Shown here piece by piece: positions 1 to 8,595 of a DNA stretch of 64,000 bases. Within the stretch, counting starts at the first letter, position 1. Each line of letters begins with the position of its first letter. Source of the DNA: Pseudomonas capsici. Its GTDB lineage: Bacteria > Pseudomonadota > Gammaproteobacteria > Pseudomonadales > Pseudomonadaceae. The translations under genes and the position numbers were made by a program. The DNA lies in the NCBI RefSeq assembly GCF_017165765.1, contig NZ_JAFGZD010000004.1:310001-374000 (forward strand). Direction: 5' to 3'. A model generated the notes under the pieces. The model worked only from the letters and a program-made list of their open reading frames with translations, was not told the DNA's origin and made no database searches.

Positions 1-36
1 ATACTGGCGGTCATTTTGTCGATTGTGGCTGCACAA

Positions 37-60
37 GCGAGCCAGTGAGGTCTGGCTCGC
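37..60 (-). terminator. Hairpin downstream of the chemoreceptor-like gene
   Basis: A perfect 9-bp stem (GCGAGCCAG / CTGGCTCGC) with a 6-nt loop lies just after the stop codon of the minus-strand gene that ends at 74. There is no clear U-tract on the minus strand, so it may be an RNA-stabilising hairpin rather than a true intrinsic terminator. Confidence 0.35.
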
Positions 61-73
61 GGGTGTGGCTGCG

Positions 74-1117
74 TCAGGCATCCATGGCGGGAAGTTGTTG
101 CTCGATGACGCCAAGCCATCCCATGCCCGGCCAGGTTTCAAAGCCGGGCGTCAGTGCATAGCCCTGAATGGCTTGGGCCTGCTGGGTGCTGTACCCGCTT
201 TTCTGTCCTCCCTTGGTCTGCAACTGGATGGGGTCTCCGAGCTGGGTTTCGGGGTCCGAGCTGGCAATTATCCGGTGATTGGCATCGACCATCATGACCC
301 GGCTGCGTGCACGTTCCTCGTCGCTCAGGCGAACGCCCTCAATCACTGAACTGGCCTGACTCTGCCAGTCGAAGAAAATACCGATGACGCCGCTGACGGG
401 GCTTTGAGCGCCTGCCTTGCTGCGCACTGCTGCACTGAACGCGCATGTCTGCGAGTTGTTCAATAACGGTTCTACAGCCACTTGCCCCGCGTAGTACTGA
501 TCGCTGGAGCTGTGACGCAATGCATTCTTGAACCAGGGCTCTTCGGCGACATTGGCTCCCATGACTTTCTCATAGGTTTCGGCACGGCCACAGGCCACAA
601 CCCGGCCTGTCGTGTCGGCAACCCATATGTCCAGGTAGACGGTGTAACTGTCCAGAATGATGCCCAGGCGTTTGCTGGCATGGGCGCAGGTCTGCAAAGT
701 CTGATCGGCAAGCATGTCGACCAGCGAGGTATCCGTGGCCCACCAGCGTACGTCACAGGTTCGTTCGTACAGGTTACGGTCGATGATTTCGATCATGTTC
801 AGTGACAGGTCGGCCAGGCGCTGACCGCGCATATCGAAACACATGCTCTGGCCCAGCTCGATCAACTGGTTGACCGAAGCTTGCAAGTCATGAGTCAGGG
901 CAGCGGCGACCCTGGAGACACGCTCGGAGATATTCTTGACCTCTTCGGCCACCACCGAGAAACCTTTGCCTGCGCTGCCGGCATGCGCCGCCTCGATCAG
1001 GGCATTGATTGCCAGCAGGCGTGTCTGTCGGGTGATGACTTGAATATCACTGACGCCCCGATTGGCTAACGCCTCTACTTCTTTGGACAGGATGACGATC
1101 CGCTCTGGCTCAATCAT
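74..1117 (-). CDS. Soluble chemoreceptor-like protein: MCP signalling tip plus Cache-type sensor
   Basis: The protein has 347 residues. The N-terminal 15-60 region reads as the methyl-accepting chemotaxis signalling tip (RLLAINALIEAAHAG followed by GFSVVAEEVKNISERV), the part that contacts CheA/CheW. The C-terminal part (about 140-330) looks like a Cache/PAS-like ligand-binding domain, with YLDIWVADTTG and EEPWFKNAL typical of that fold. No membrane segment or signal peptide is visible, so the order is reversed relative to classical receptors and the protein should be cytoplasmic. The signalling part is too short for a full coiled-coil hairpin. It may feed a chemotaxis-like pathway or act on its own. 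Family assignment is good; ligand and partners are unknown. Confidence 0.8.
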   Translation of the reverse strand: MIEPERIVILSKEVEALANRGVSDIQVITRQTRLLAINALIEAAHAGSAGKGFSVVAEEVKNISERVSRVAAALTHDLQASVNQLIELGQSMCFDMRGQRLADLSLNMIEIIDRNLYERTCDVRWWATDTSLVDMLADQTLQTCAHASKRLGIILDSYTVYLDIWVADTTGRVVACGRAETYEKVMGANVAEEPWFKNALRHSSSDQYYAGQVAVEPLLNNSQTCAFSAAVRSKAGAQSPVSGVIGIFFDWQSQASSVIEGVRLSDEERARSRVMMVDANHRIIASSDPETQLGDPIQLQTKGGQKSGYSTQQAQAIQGYALTPGFETWPGMGWLGVIEQQLPAMDA

Positions 1118-1412
1118 TTTCGTTCTACTTGAAAAATGTGGGAGTGGCGGCAGAGTTCTCGAAACTCGAGAGGGTAAAACTGAAAAAGGGCCTGTTGGCC
1201 CCTCTATGTTGTCCCTGATTTATTATTTGTTTATTGATGGCGTCCCTGATGCGTGCAAATTATCTGAAAAACTTCGGCGATGTCATCTTGCCTGTATTTA
1301 GTTTCAGTTATTGTTCAATAATGTCGCAATAAGGTAGGTGGAAGTCGTAACTGGATTTCAAGTGGGAGTAGTTATCCACTTTCAAGCCGGTCAGCCATTT
1401 ATATAAGTCTGG

Positions 1413-1874
1413 TCAAACCGCGTGACCACGATCAATCTTGCTGCTGAGAATGATCGAAGTGGTGGTCTTTTCCACACCATCGATACTGCCGATCAGGTCC
1501 AGCAACTGGTCCAGTTGTTCCGGCGAATCGGTGCGCAGCCAGGCGACATAATCGAACTCGCCACTGACGGCGCATAACTGCTGAACCTGCGCCAGGGTAC
1601 TGAGCCGACGCAGCACCTCTTTGCCCGAACGAGGCTGGACGGTAATGCCGACATAGGCCTGCAGGCCGCCGTCCACGACACGCTGACTCAGGCGCACGCC
1701 ATAACCGGTAATGACTTTGGTGCTTTCCAGGCGGGCGAGGCGTGAAGTGACAGTGGTGCGGGCAATACCCAGTTGCCGCGCCAGCATGGCTACGCTTTCC
1801 CGGGCATTGAGTTGCAGGGCTGCAATCAACTGGCGGTCGATATCGTCCAGAGCGAGAGGGCGGCTATCGGACAC
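1413..1874 (-). CDS. Lrp/AsnC family transcriptional regulator
   Basis: The 153-residue length is standard for the family. The N-terminal helix-turn-helix (about 10-60) contains LDDIDRQLIAALQLNAR and VAMLARQLGIARTTVTSRLARLE, and the rest is the RAM/AsnC effector domain (AYVGITVQPRSG, AVSGEFDYVAWL). Such proteins form dimers and octamers that bind amino acids and control amino-acid metabolism or transport. It starts 11 bases after the stop of the FUSC gene on the same strand, so the two probably form one transcript. The target genes cannot be inferred. Confidence 0.9.
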   Translation of the reverse strand: MSDSRPLALDDIDRQLIAALQLNARESVAMLARQLGIARTTVTSRLARLESTKVITGYGVRLSQRVVDGGLQAYVGITVQPRSGKEVLRRLSTLAQVQQLCAVSGEFDYVAWLRTDSPEQLDQLLDLIGSIDGVEKTTTSIILSSKIDRGHAV

Positions 1875-1885
1875 GGTGCTCTCCT

Positions 1886-2953
1886 TCAGAATTTCCAGCG
1901 TCTGGCGGTCTTGGACAGGCGTTCCTGCAGGCCATCGAGGTTGTGGGCCAGTTGCCGGGTCATCAAGTGGTAACCGGTCAGCTCGGCAGGGATCTCAGCC
2001 TGGGTGGCCGTGTTTTCGGAGGTGCGGGCCAGACGTTCGGTCGCACCGGTCTGCAGGGCGCGGGCCATGCCGATCAGTTGCCTGCGGATCTGGCGGTAGT
2101 CGGCGTCCATGGACGTTTTCAAGGCAGCGCCTGCGGCCTGATCGAGATCGGCAGGGCGAATGTTGGAAAGGATCTCCAGTGTGCTCAGGCACATCCGGAA
2201 ATGGCCCTGGATCGCATCCAGTTCGACCATGGAAATCTTCACTTCCTTGGACACCGACGGCAGCAGCGAGCGCAGTTGCAGCATCGTGGCGTTGAGCCTA
2301 GCGGTCAGCTTCAAGTGCTCATCGGCGCTGATCGGCTCGCCTTGATGAATGCGTCCGTAGACCTTGGCGCAATCGCGCAGGCCGCTGGCCAGGTTGTAGC
2401 GCCAGGAAAAGACGGCATACAGCGGCAAGGCAAAGGAGAAGGCCAGGGCCAGCGCGATACCGATCATGATATCCAGGGTTCGCCACAGGCCATCACTGAT
2501 CGGGTTGACCCCGTGCCCGGCCACGATAAACAGGGTGATTGCCGACAGCAGCGCGGTATAACCGCCCTTGCCAATGGCGTGATAGGCGAAGAATCCGCAC
2601 ATTACTGACATGATCACGTAAGTCAGCAACGGAATTTCCAGATAACCCTGCTGCACCACCACGAACAACCCCAGGCCTGCGCCAATCAGCGTTCCGTATG
2701 CGCGCTCCACGGACTTCTTGCCGATATTGCCATGGTGCTGCAAACCGCCGATCACGATCAGCATCGTCACCGACGCCCACTCACCGTGGGGCATGTTCAG
2801 ACCGGACGTCAGCAGGATCGACACCAGCAGCCCGACCACGATACGCGCCGCATGAATCAGCCGCGCATGCCGGTAGCGGCGATACGGATCTAGCACAGGG
2901 CGCAGAACAGGGCGGAGCCAGGAAGGAATGAAAACAGAGCGCGAATTCGTCAT
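1886..2953 (-). CDS. FUSC family inner-membrane protein
   Basis: The 355-residue protein has about six hydrophobic segments in its N-terminal 185 residues (for example IVVGLLVSILLTSG and GTLIGAGLGLFVVV), then a soluble helical region of about 170 residues. It carries the family pattern EWASVTMLIVIGG followed by RAYGTLIGAGLG, as in fusaric-acid-resistance and aromatic-acid efflux (AaeB/YccS) proteins. It is shorter than AaeB (about 650 residues) and has one membrane half. It probably exports or helps export a small organic acid. The Lrp-type regulator immediately downstream is the likely controller. The substrate is unknown. Confidence 0.8.
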   Translation of the reverse strand: MTNSRSVFIPSWLRPVLRPVLDPYRRYRHARLIHAARIVVGLLVSILLTSGLNMPHGEWASVTMLIVIGGLQHHGNIGKKSVERAYGTLIGAGLGLFVVVQQGYLEIPLLTYVIMSVMCGFFAYHAIGKGGYTALLSAITLFIVAGHGVNPISDGLWRTLDIMIGIALALAFSFALPLYAVFSWRYNLASGLRDCAKVYGRIHQGEPISADEHLKLTARLNATMLQLRSLLPSVSKEVKISMVELDAIQGHFRMCLSTLEILSNIRPADLDQAAGAALKTSMDADYRQIRRQLIGMARALQTGATERLARTSENTATQAEIPAELTGYHLMTRQLAHNLDGLQERLSKTARRWKF

Positions 2954-3097
2954 GCGTTAAATGGCCGCGAGGGTTGGGAAAGTGTCCATGCTTTGATGGT
3001 AGCGATGCCCAGTAAGCCACAACTGGAGGGGGAATTGTTTATTGCTTTGCTGCTTTGAGTCATTGTGTCGGGCTGCAATGACTCATGGGAAAAGCGG

Positions 3098-4336
3098 ATG
3101 CCACATTTATCAATCACTCCACTCGATGCCCTGCTCGACGAACCACGACGCATTTGTGTCGAAGGGCTGACGGCGGGTCAACAGATAACCCTCACGGCCA
3201 CGACTCGCCGTGGAGCAGGCCAGCCCTGGCAGAGTCGTGCGACCTTTGTGGCCGACGCTCAGGGGATTGTCGATCTGCAGCGGGATGCGCCGATAGCGGG
3301 CGATTACGCTGAAGTATCGGGCATGGGACTGCTCTGGAGCCAGCGTCCGCAATATGAAGCGAGCAAGGACGTTTTCCCGGATTCGGTGCTCGAACCGCTG
3401 CTGACCGACGTCGCGCTGTCGGGCAGCGATCAATCCGTGACCCTGGTTCAGCGGCTGGCCGGGCCAGGTGTCAGCCGTCGTGATATTCGCGAGGACGGAC
3501 TGGTGGGCACGCTGTTCATGCCGGCAGGAGACGGTCCCCATCCTGCCGTGATGGTCCTCAATGGTTCAGGTGGCGGCATCAACGAAGCGCGGGCGGCACT
3601 CTATGCCTCGCGAGGTTATGCCGCGCTGGCGCTGGCCTATTTCAAGGCGCCGGGCTTGTCGAAATACATTTCCAATACCCCGTTGGAGTATTTTCAGCAG
3701 GCGCTGCTCTGGATGCGCCGGGAACTCAAGCCAGCACAGGACTTCATCGCCCTGAGCGGTCAGTCCCGTGGCGGCGAACTGGTGCTGCTGCTCGGCAGCC
3801 TGTTTCCCGACCTGGTGTCCGCCGTGATCGGCTACGTTCCCAGCGCTCTGGTGCATGGCGGACAGGCTGCTGCCGACCCGGCCATAGGACGCGACGGCCC
3901 CGCCTGGCTGTATCGCGGTCAACCGCTGGACCACCTGTGGAACAACAATCGAACGGCCAGTTGGGAAGCCCGCGACGCCGGACGTCGCAATGCCGAATCC
4001 ATCCTCACCGCACTCGACGATCCTGATGCTGTGGCTCGCGTGGCCATCGAAGTCGAAAGAATACGCGGCCCGGTCATTCTCCTGTCCGGCACCGACGATG
4101 CTGCATGGCCTTCGAGCCTGTTCGGGCGCATGGTCGAGCAGCGGCTGAAAGAACATCAACACCCATGGCCGGTAGAGCATCTGGATTTTCAGGATGCAGG
4201 CCATGCCATTCTTCTGCCTTACATACCGGCGACCTACAGCGATGATGGCAATCCGAGCGCGAATGCGCGGGCAAACGAGCAGTCGTGGCAGGGTGTCAGG
4301 AGGTTCCTGGAAGGGGCGCTCGCTACGAAAAGATGA
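3098..4336 (+). CDS. Acyl-CoA thioester hydrolase / BAAT C-terminal family alpha/beta hydrolase
   Basis: The 412-residue protein has the two-part layout of the BAAT/acyl-CoA thioesterase family: an N-terminal beta-sandwich (about 1-125, PLDALLDEPRRICVEGL) and an alpha/beta-hydrolase domain. The nucleophile elbow is GQSRGG with Ser223, the acid is in SGTDDAAW (Asp333/334), and the histidine is in DAGHAI (His369). The enzyme may hydrolyse acyl-CoA or transfer the acyl group to an amino acid. The ATG at 3098 is chosen because family members begin just before the sandwich; an in-frame GTG at 3065 would add 11 residues with no similarity. It is transcribed away from the FUSC gene. Substrate not determinable. 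Confidence 0.8.
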   Translation: MPHLSITPLDALLDEPRRICVEGLTAGQQITLTATTRRGAGQPWQSRATFVADAQGIVDLQRDAPIAGDYAEVSGMGLLWSQRPQYEASKDVFPDSVLEPLLTDVALSGSDQSVTLVQRLAGPGVSRRDIREDGLVGTLFMPAGDGPHPAVMVLNGSGGGINEARAALYASRGYAALALAYFKAPGLSKYISNTPLEYFQQALLWMRRELKPAQDFIALSGQSRGGELVLLLGSLFPDLVSAVIGYVPSALVHGGQAAADPAIGRDGPAWLYRGQPLDHLWNNNRTASWEARDAGRRNAESILTALDDPDAVARVAIEVERIRGPVILLSGTDDAAWPSSLFGRMVEQRLKEHQHPWPVEHLDFQDAGHAILLPYIPATYSDDGNPSANARANEQSWQGVRRFLEGALATKR

Positions 4337-4447
4337 GCGATTCAAGTAGTATTGCCGCAACTATACCAACCAAGGTTTTCAAGCCTTGAGCCCGGCATTC
4401 ACCCAGAAATACCGAATGCCGTACAGATTCGACCCAGGGGATTTTTT

Positions 4448-5338
4448 ATGTCTGCTCAACGTCACGAGGTCAGTGACACACCGCTGGTGACCGTGATCAT
4501 CGCTTCCTACAATCACGCTCGCTACATAGAAGACAGCATCAATAGCGTCATCAACCAGACCTACCCGAATATCGAACTTCTGGTCGTCGATGACGGCTCC
4601 AGGGACGAGAGTCCGGAGCTCCTGAAAAAGCTTCAGGAACAGCATGGTTTTGATTTGCGCTTTCAGGCCAACAAGGGGCTGGCCCGTACCCTCAATGACG
4701 CGATCGAGCGTGCGCGGGGCGAGCTGATAGTGCCGTTCGGCTCGGACGACATCATGTTCCCCCATCGTATTGCCACCCAGGTGGAATACATGAAGGACAA
4801 GCCCGAAGTGGGCATCTGCGCGGCCAACATCGAGACCATCGACCAGGATGGCAAGGTCATGGGGGAACGGGAGCAGCGCAACCGCAATCTGGCATTCCGC
4901 CGCCTGGATTTCGACGATCTGTTTCTCAATCGCAAACCGGGACCGGCATCAGCCACCTTGATGTTTCGGCGCGAAGCGCTGGACAAGGTCGGTGGTTTCA
5001 ACCCCGAGATTCGTCTGGAAGATATCTACATCGAGCTGGCAATTGCTCGTGCCGGTTACTTCATCGACATTCTGGGTGAGGTGCTGGCGCAGTATCGTGA
5101 TCACCCCAGCAACACCTTCAAGAACGGCCGCTTCATGGTGGACAACGTCTTGAAAACGTACGAGGTGTTCAGTGATCACCCGGCGTACGAACAGGTATGC
5201 ATGAACTTTCGTAATTCCATGATGCTCAAGTATGCCAACCGCGATAAAGCGCTGACCCGGGAAATCCTCGCGGACATCCCGGTCAGGTACTGGAACCGCA
5301 AAACCCTGCGCGGTATGTGGCGCCTGATCACTTCCTGA
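4448..5338 (+). CDS. Family 2 glycosyltransferase
   Basis: The 296-residue protein is a GT-A fold inverting transferase. The start shows PLVTVIIASYNHARYI and the nucleotide-binding VVDDGS, and the metal-binding acidic motif is in PFGSDDIMF. EDIYIELAIARAG and the QYRDHPSN region fit the acceptor side. The ATG at 4448 is used because the 32 upstream in-frame residues look unrelated to the family. The gene faces the O-antigen-ligase-like gene and overlaps its 3' end by 11 bases. The neighbour suggests a role in LPS or exopolysaccharide assembly. Sugar donor and acceptor are unknown. Confidence 0.85.
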   Translation: MSAQRHEVSDTPLVTVIIASYNHARYIEDSINSVINQTYPNIELLVVDDGSRDESPELLKKLQEQHGFDLRFQANKGLARTLNDAIERARGELIVPFGSDDIMFPHRIATQVEYMKDKPEVGICAANIETIDQDGKVMGEREQRNRNLAFRRLDFDDLFLNRKPGPASATLMFRREALDKVGGFNPEIRLEDIYIELAIARAGYFIDILGEVLAQYRDHPSNTFKNGRFMVDNVLKTYEVFSDHPAYEQVCMNFRNSMMLKYANRDKALTREILADIPVRYWNRKTLRGMWRLITS

Positions 5339-6530
5339 GTGCGCGTTCCTGCCGCCAGATAATCAGCGACTGCGCGTAGACCAGTGCCATCGGTATCCAG
5401 ATCAGGTACCAGTGCTCCTTCGGGCGTGACATGAAGGCATTGCCTTCAGTCAGCCCGGAAGCGAACCCGAAAACAAGCCAGGCCGCCGCAATGGTCACGG
5501 CGGTATGGCTGCGGTAGACCCAGCAGAAGCGGATCGCCAGGCCATACAGCGTCATCCACAGCGCCAATCCCAGAATGCCGCCCGAATAGAGCACGCCCAG
5601 CTCCATGTTGTGCGGGTCGGCAAGAGTGAAGTCCAGGCCCGGAATGACCACTGTCATCGATGTGCCGAAACCGTGGCCCAGCCACGGGTGTTCGCCGATC
5701 TGGCGCAGCGACTCCATCCATATCGCGGGCCGGTAGGACAGACCGCGTTGTGTGATTGCGTCGGGATGAATCAGCAGAACAGTGATCAGAACAGCAATGG
5801 CGACCCCTACGGCCAACAGGCTGCGGCGTCGGTCACCCACCAGTAACAGCCATCCCAGAGCTGCCGTCAGCCCGATCAGCGGCGTCCTTGATCCGGTTGC
5901 CATGATGGCTGCACCCAGAAACGCCAGACAGATGATCGGTACCGGATTCCAGGCCTTGCGCGCCTGAAACCATGTGGCCAGCCAGAACGCAGCGAATGCG
6001 CCCAGTACATGGGCAGTGAGCAACGGGTTTTCGAGCACGCCGTAACCATTCAGACGGCTTTCGCCGGCAGGCAGCTCGAAAATCATGAAGTAGGCCAGTG
6101 ACACGCAGGCCACCAATGCAGCAAAGAGGGCCGAAAGACGTGTGTACTGCTCCAGTCGTGCGGGGTACTGCAAGGCAATGATGCCGGTAGAAAACAGCAG
6201 CAACATGACGTACATCGGACGTTTGAGCAGGCCTGGCAGATCATCCTCCGTCACGGCCCAGGCAATGCTGATGAGGATATAGATACTGAAGACACTGAAT
6301 GCGATGAATAGCGGATTGCAGATGAGGGCCTTCAGCAAGCGTGGCTGCAGGACCAGCGTCAGAAAGGTGGGGAAGGCCAGGAAAATATAAAAAAGCTTGT
6401 GATAGAGCGCTCGATCCCAGATCCAGAAAATCCCTGTCAGGGTAATCAGCCAGCCTAGCGGTAGTAAGTACTTATCGATCAAATTGCCCAAACGTTGGTT
6501 TCTACTTTCTGCTGACACATCAACTGACAT
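5328..6530 (-). CDS. O-antigen ligase (WaaL/Wzy family) membrane protein
   Basis: Read from the ATG at 6530, the protein has 400 residues and about ten to twelve hydrophobic segments. It carries the Wzy_C family hallmark: a large periplasmic loop with GLSYRPAIWMESLRQIGEHPWLGHGFG and then DPHNMELGVLYSGG. Such proteins join undecaprenyl-linked O-antigen to lipid A-core, or polymerise related glycans, on the periplasmic side. An in-frame TTG at 6653 would add 41 residues, but that stretch is polar, lacks a ribosome-binding site and is probably not translated. It converges on a glycosyltransferase with an 11-base overlap. Whether it is ligase or polymerase cannot be decided. Confidence 0.8.
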   Translation of the reverse strand: MSVDVSAESRNQRLGNLIDKYLLPLGWLITLTGIFWIWDRALYHKLFYIFLAFPTFLTLVLQPRLLKALICNPLFIAFSVFSIYILISIAWAVTEDDLPGLLKRPMYVMLLLFSTGIIALQYPARLEQYTRLSALFAALVACVSLAYFMIFELPAGESRLNGYGVLENPLLTAHVLGAFAAFWLATWFQARKAWNPVPIICLAFLGAAIMATGSRTPLIGLTAALGWLLLVGDRRRSLLAVGVAIAVLITVLLIHPDAITQRGLSYRPAIWMESLRQIGEHPWLGHGFGTSMTVVIPGLDFTLADPHNMELGVLYSGGILGLALWMTLYGLAIRFCWVYRSHTAVTIAAAWLVFGFASGLTEGNAFMSRPKEHWYLIWIPMALVYAQSLIIWRQERALRK

Positions 6531-6653
6531 TTTTCGTGCCCATCTAAATAAACCCTGTAATTGTATGGGATACACCACTGATTTATCAGGGGTATCTTGC
6601 GGGCTGTCTTGGGTTGGTGTTCCTGAAAACGGTGGGCTGTAGTGTTGCGTCAA

Positions 6654-7084
6654 AAAAATTCAAGCATCTACCCAATATGTCTGACCTATGTCGGTATAAG
6701 CCCTGTAGCGGCATGTTTCCGCACTGAGCGCTACCGTCTGTATAGCAGACCTGCGGTGCTCCATCCCTGAACAAACCAGCCATCCTTGACTTGACCGGAG
6801 CCGGTAGCTTACACGTCGGCGGGGAAAAGGGCGTGCGGCTTTTATTCAAAATCATTGCAAGCTCATCATCTGTATGGAGAAATCCCCCTTTCCTGGAGGT
6901 CGAGAGGCTTCCATGAGGCGATCTTTCAGTCGGCATGACGGCCTACGCACGAGTGCTGGGAGCGCTGGACTGTGAGTTTTCGGTTATACCAGCAGTCATG
7001 CCTGTGCTTGATGAAATCGAGGAGATGTTTGAGTGATGGCGACCATGCTGCAGGTTGTGACACCGGAGCGTCCTGATCGGAGGC
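6654..7084. other. Gene-poor stretch with possible regulator debris
   Basis: I see no convincing complete gene in these 431 bases. A short open stretch at 6935-7036 resembles the tail of a regulator and is listed separately. A minus-strand frame of 116 codons at 6586-6936 has no recognisable composition and overlaps the WaaL upstream region. The interval probably holds the WaaL promoter and the scarred edge of a mobile region. Confidence 0.5.
6935..7036 (+). pseudogene. Possible C-terminal remnant of a small HTH regulator
   Basis: This open stretch encodes 33 residues ending in MPVLDEIEEMFE. It is acidic, with YARVLGALDCEF resembling the end of HipB/Xre-type antitoxin regulators. Its TGA overlaps an ATG (TGATG at 7034-7038) that opens a 23-codon frame, a junction typical of antitoxin-toxin pairs. 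No helix-turn-helix is present, so at most this is a truncated relic. The call rests on composition and the overlap only. Confidence 0.25.
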
Positions 7085-7531
7085 TTATCGGCACTGGCCC
7101 TTGCTAAGATCACATGGGCACGTTAACCATCTGTTGGCGTATCTCAGTGGCCGTCTTGCCCTTGGTCTCACCATCGTGCCCGATGTCCGAATCCGGGCAA
7201 TATCCGCATCGTTCAAACCCAGGCTGCGCAGGCCATCAACCCAGCGTTGCAGACGCTCCGCAGCCGTATACCTTGCATTGGGCCCCTTGGCCTTGAGGCA
7301 AGAGTTGCACATGTCATCCGGAAACGGTCGGCTTTCCCAGGTGCCGGGGCGACGGTATTCAAAGACCCCGCAATCACAACGACACCACCAGAGGGTGCCC
7401 TTGCCCGAGCGGCTTGGACGATACCAGGCAATTGCGGTCATCTTTCCACGTCGCTTGCCGGTGTAATCGGCGGCGTTTTCGGGGCGGGGGGAGAGGTGGG
7501 TGAGGATGGTTTGGCTCCTTGTGGTGTTCAT
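7085..7531 (-). CDS. Phage-like hypothetical protein with putative zinc-binding cysteines
   Basis: The 148-residue basic protein resembles small phage proteins that carry a zinc-ribbon core: WWCRCDCG near residue 50, then MCNSC about 25 residues later, and a final CPCDLSKGQC. The middle (YTAAERLQRWVDGLRSLGLNDADIARI) looks like a helical DNA-contact region. Its start overlaps the stop of the upstream 65-codon gene by four bases (ATGA), which supports both being real and co-translated. Probable leftover of a prophage; function unknown. Confidence 0.5.
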   Translation of the reverse strand: MNTTRSQTILTHLSPRPENAADYTGKRRGKMTAIAWYRPSRSGKGTLWWCRCDCGVFEYRRPGTWESRPFPDDMCNSCLKAKGPNARYTAAERLQRWVDGLRSLGLNDADIARIRTSGTMVRPRARRPLRYANRWLTCPCDLSKGQCR

Positions 7532-7725
7532 GCATGCTTCCTTGGTAAGCGGTTTCTGTCGTGCAGCTCTTTGGGCAGCATCGATAGATTGATGTCGCTG
7601 GGCAGATACCAGAGGTTCAAGGCTAGCTGGATGGGGGGGGTTTTAACAGGAAGTATGTTTCCTGTTTTGGCTTCTAGGTAACGGGGGCAATGCCCATTTT
7701 TTGAGTGGGCACTGATGGACTGCAT
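7528..7725 (-). CDS. Small hypothetical protein, phage-associated
   Basis: The 65-residue protein has no domain I recognise. It contains PRYLEAKTGNILPVKTPP and LNLWYLPSDINLSMLPKEL. The main support is its four-base overlap with the next gene (stop at 7528, next start at 7531), a usual sign of translational coupling. It lies in a stretch with phage-like content next to a genomic-island edge. Confidence 0.4.
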   Translation of the reverse strand: MQSISAHSKNGHCPRYLEAKTGNILPVKTPPIQLALNLWYLPSDINLSMLPKELHDRNRLPRKHA

Positions 7726-7951
7726 GGGTGCGCTAAATAGCTGGAGGCTGTTACCGATGATCTTGAAATGCCCGAGTTCGTTGAACCCTTGCTCAAATTT
7801 GAGTAGCCTTACGTGGTCTGGATATATACGGAGCGCGTATTCAGTAGGCTTGAGAGATATCTCTTGATCTATCGTGAATTATGCGTGTTCAGATGCCGCC
7901 ATTGGTTCCGGCCGTGCCGGTTGATGGGTTCGCCCTAAGGGCATCCGCGAA

Positions 7952-7974
7952 CCCCCCTTACGGGGGGGCTTTTT
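7952..7974 (+). terminator. Intrinsic terminator
   Basis: Six C, a TTAC loop and six G are followed by GC and five T. This is a strong rho-independent terminator for plus-strand transcription. No plus-strand gene that would need it is visible upstream, which suggests a deleted gene. It lies immediately after the minus-strand ORF that ends at 7975. Confidence 0.6.
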
Positions 7975-8247
7975 CTATGACCGGGATCTTCCGAGTTGTA
8001 GATTGTTCCCACGATGTCCCCGCACGGGCTCCCCTCTGACTTTTTTCAGAAACAGCTTCCAAGCCTGCATCTTGTCAGCTTTTTTGAAATTGACTGGCTC
8101 ATTGTCCGCGTCTTCGTCTCGGACATAGGCACTTTCGACGAACAGCTTCAGGGTATTTTTCTTGTTCGCGTCTTTGCGGACGTTGAAATAGATTTCGTAT
8201 TTGGTATCCCGATAGCCCGAAAGGTGTTGTGGACACTTTGTGGACAC
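7975..8247 (-). pseudogene. Probable C-terminal fragment of a phage-type hypothetical protein
   Basis: The open frame gives 90 residues. The segment YEIYFNVRKDANKK...LFVESAYVRD resembles, from memory, the C-terminus of longer hypothetical proteins found in Pseudomonas prophages and islands. The region upstream of the ATG is the attL repeat, so any longer N-terminal part was replaced when the island integrated. It ends next to a strong hairpin. It may be a complete short gene, but a fragment is more likely. Confidence 0.45.
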
Positions 8248-8274
8248 ACGGTTTGCTCAGGGGCACAAAAATAA

Positions 8275-8350
8275 AAAAGCCGCGCAAAGCGCGGCTTCCT
8301 AAAACATGGTGGGCCCACACGGACTCGAAACGTGGACCAAAGGATTATGA
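8275..8350. repeat. attL: left direct repeat of the genomic island (tRNA 3' half)
   Basis: These 76 bases repeat 15217-15292 with one mismatch (A at 8330, C at 15272). They contain the tRNA terminator hairpin (AGCCGCGC / GCGCGGCT), the CCA end, acceptor and T-arm, and stop inside the anticodon loop (TTATGA on the plus strand). A crossover in the anticodon loop is typical of tyrosine-recombinase islands. This copy has only the 3' half, so it is the distal attachment site. Confidence 0.92.
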
Positions 8351-8595
8351 TTTCGCCCACATCCTAAAACCTAGACAAAGCTAACGTAGCCGACCGTAGG
8401 TACAGAGAGCTAAGCCTGTGGACTGGGCGCTGTAGCGTATTCTAGCGAAACGCTACCAAGCTTGGTACTGTAGCTGTAACGTACCGATTCGGAACGAAAG
8501 CACGCGCGGAGCATAGGGGTGGAGGCATCTCTTAGCTGTGCCTCATCTAGCCTGATGTCGTCTGGCGATAGCATCCAAATAATATGAGTAGGTAA
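8351..8595. promoter_or_regulatory. Island leader upstream of the methylase cluster
   Basis: These 245 bases lie between attL and the first island gene. No ORF of note is present. They must hold the promoter of the four-gene plus-strand cluster. I could not identify convincing -35/-10 elements or an operator. Confidence 0.35.

Noticed and set aside
6586..6936. 116-codon minus-strand frame upstream of WaaL
   Set aside because: No recognisable motif, and it overlaps the region before the WaaL start. I consider it non-coding.
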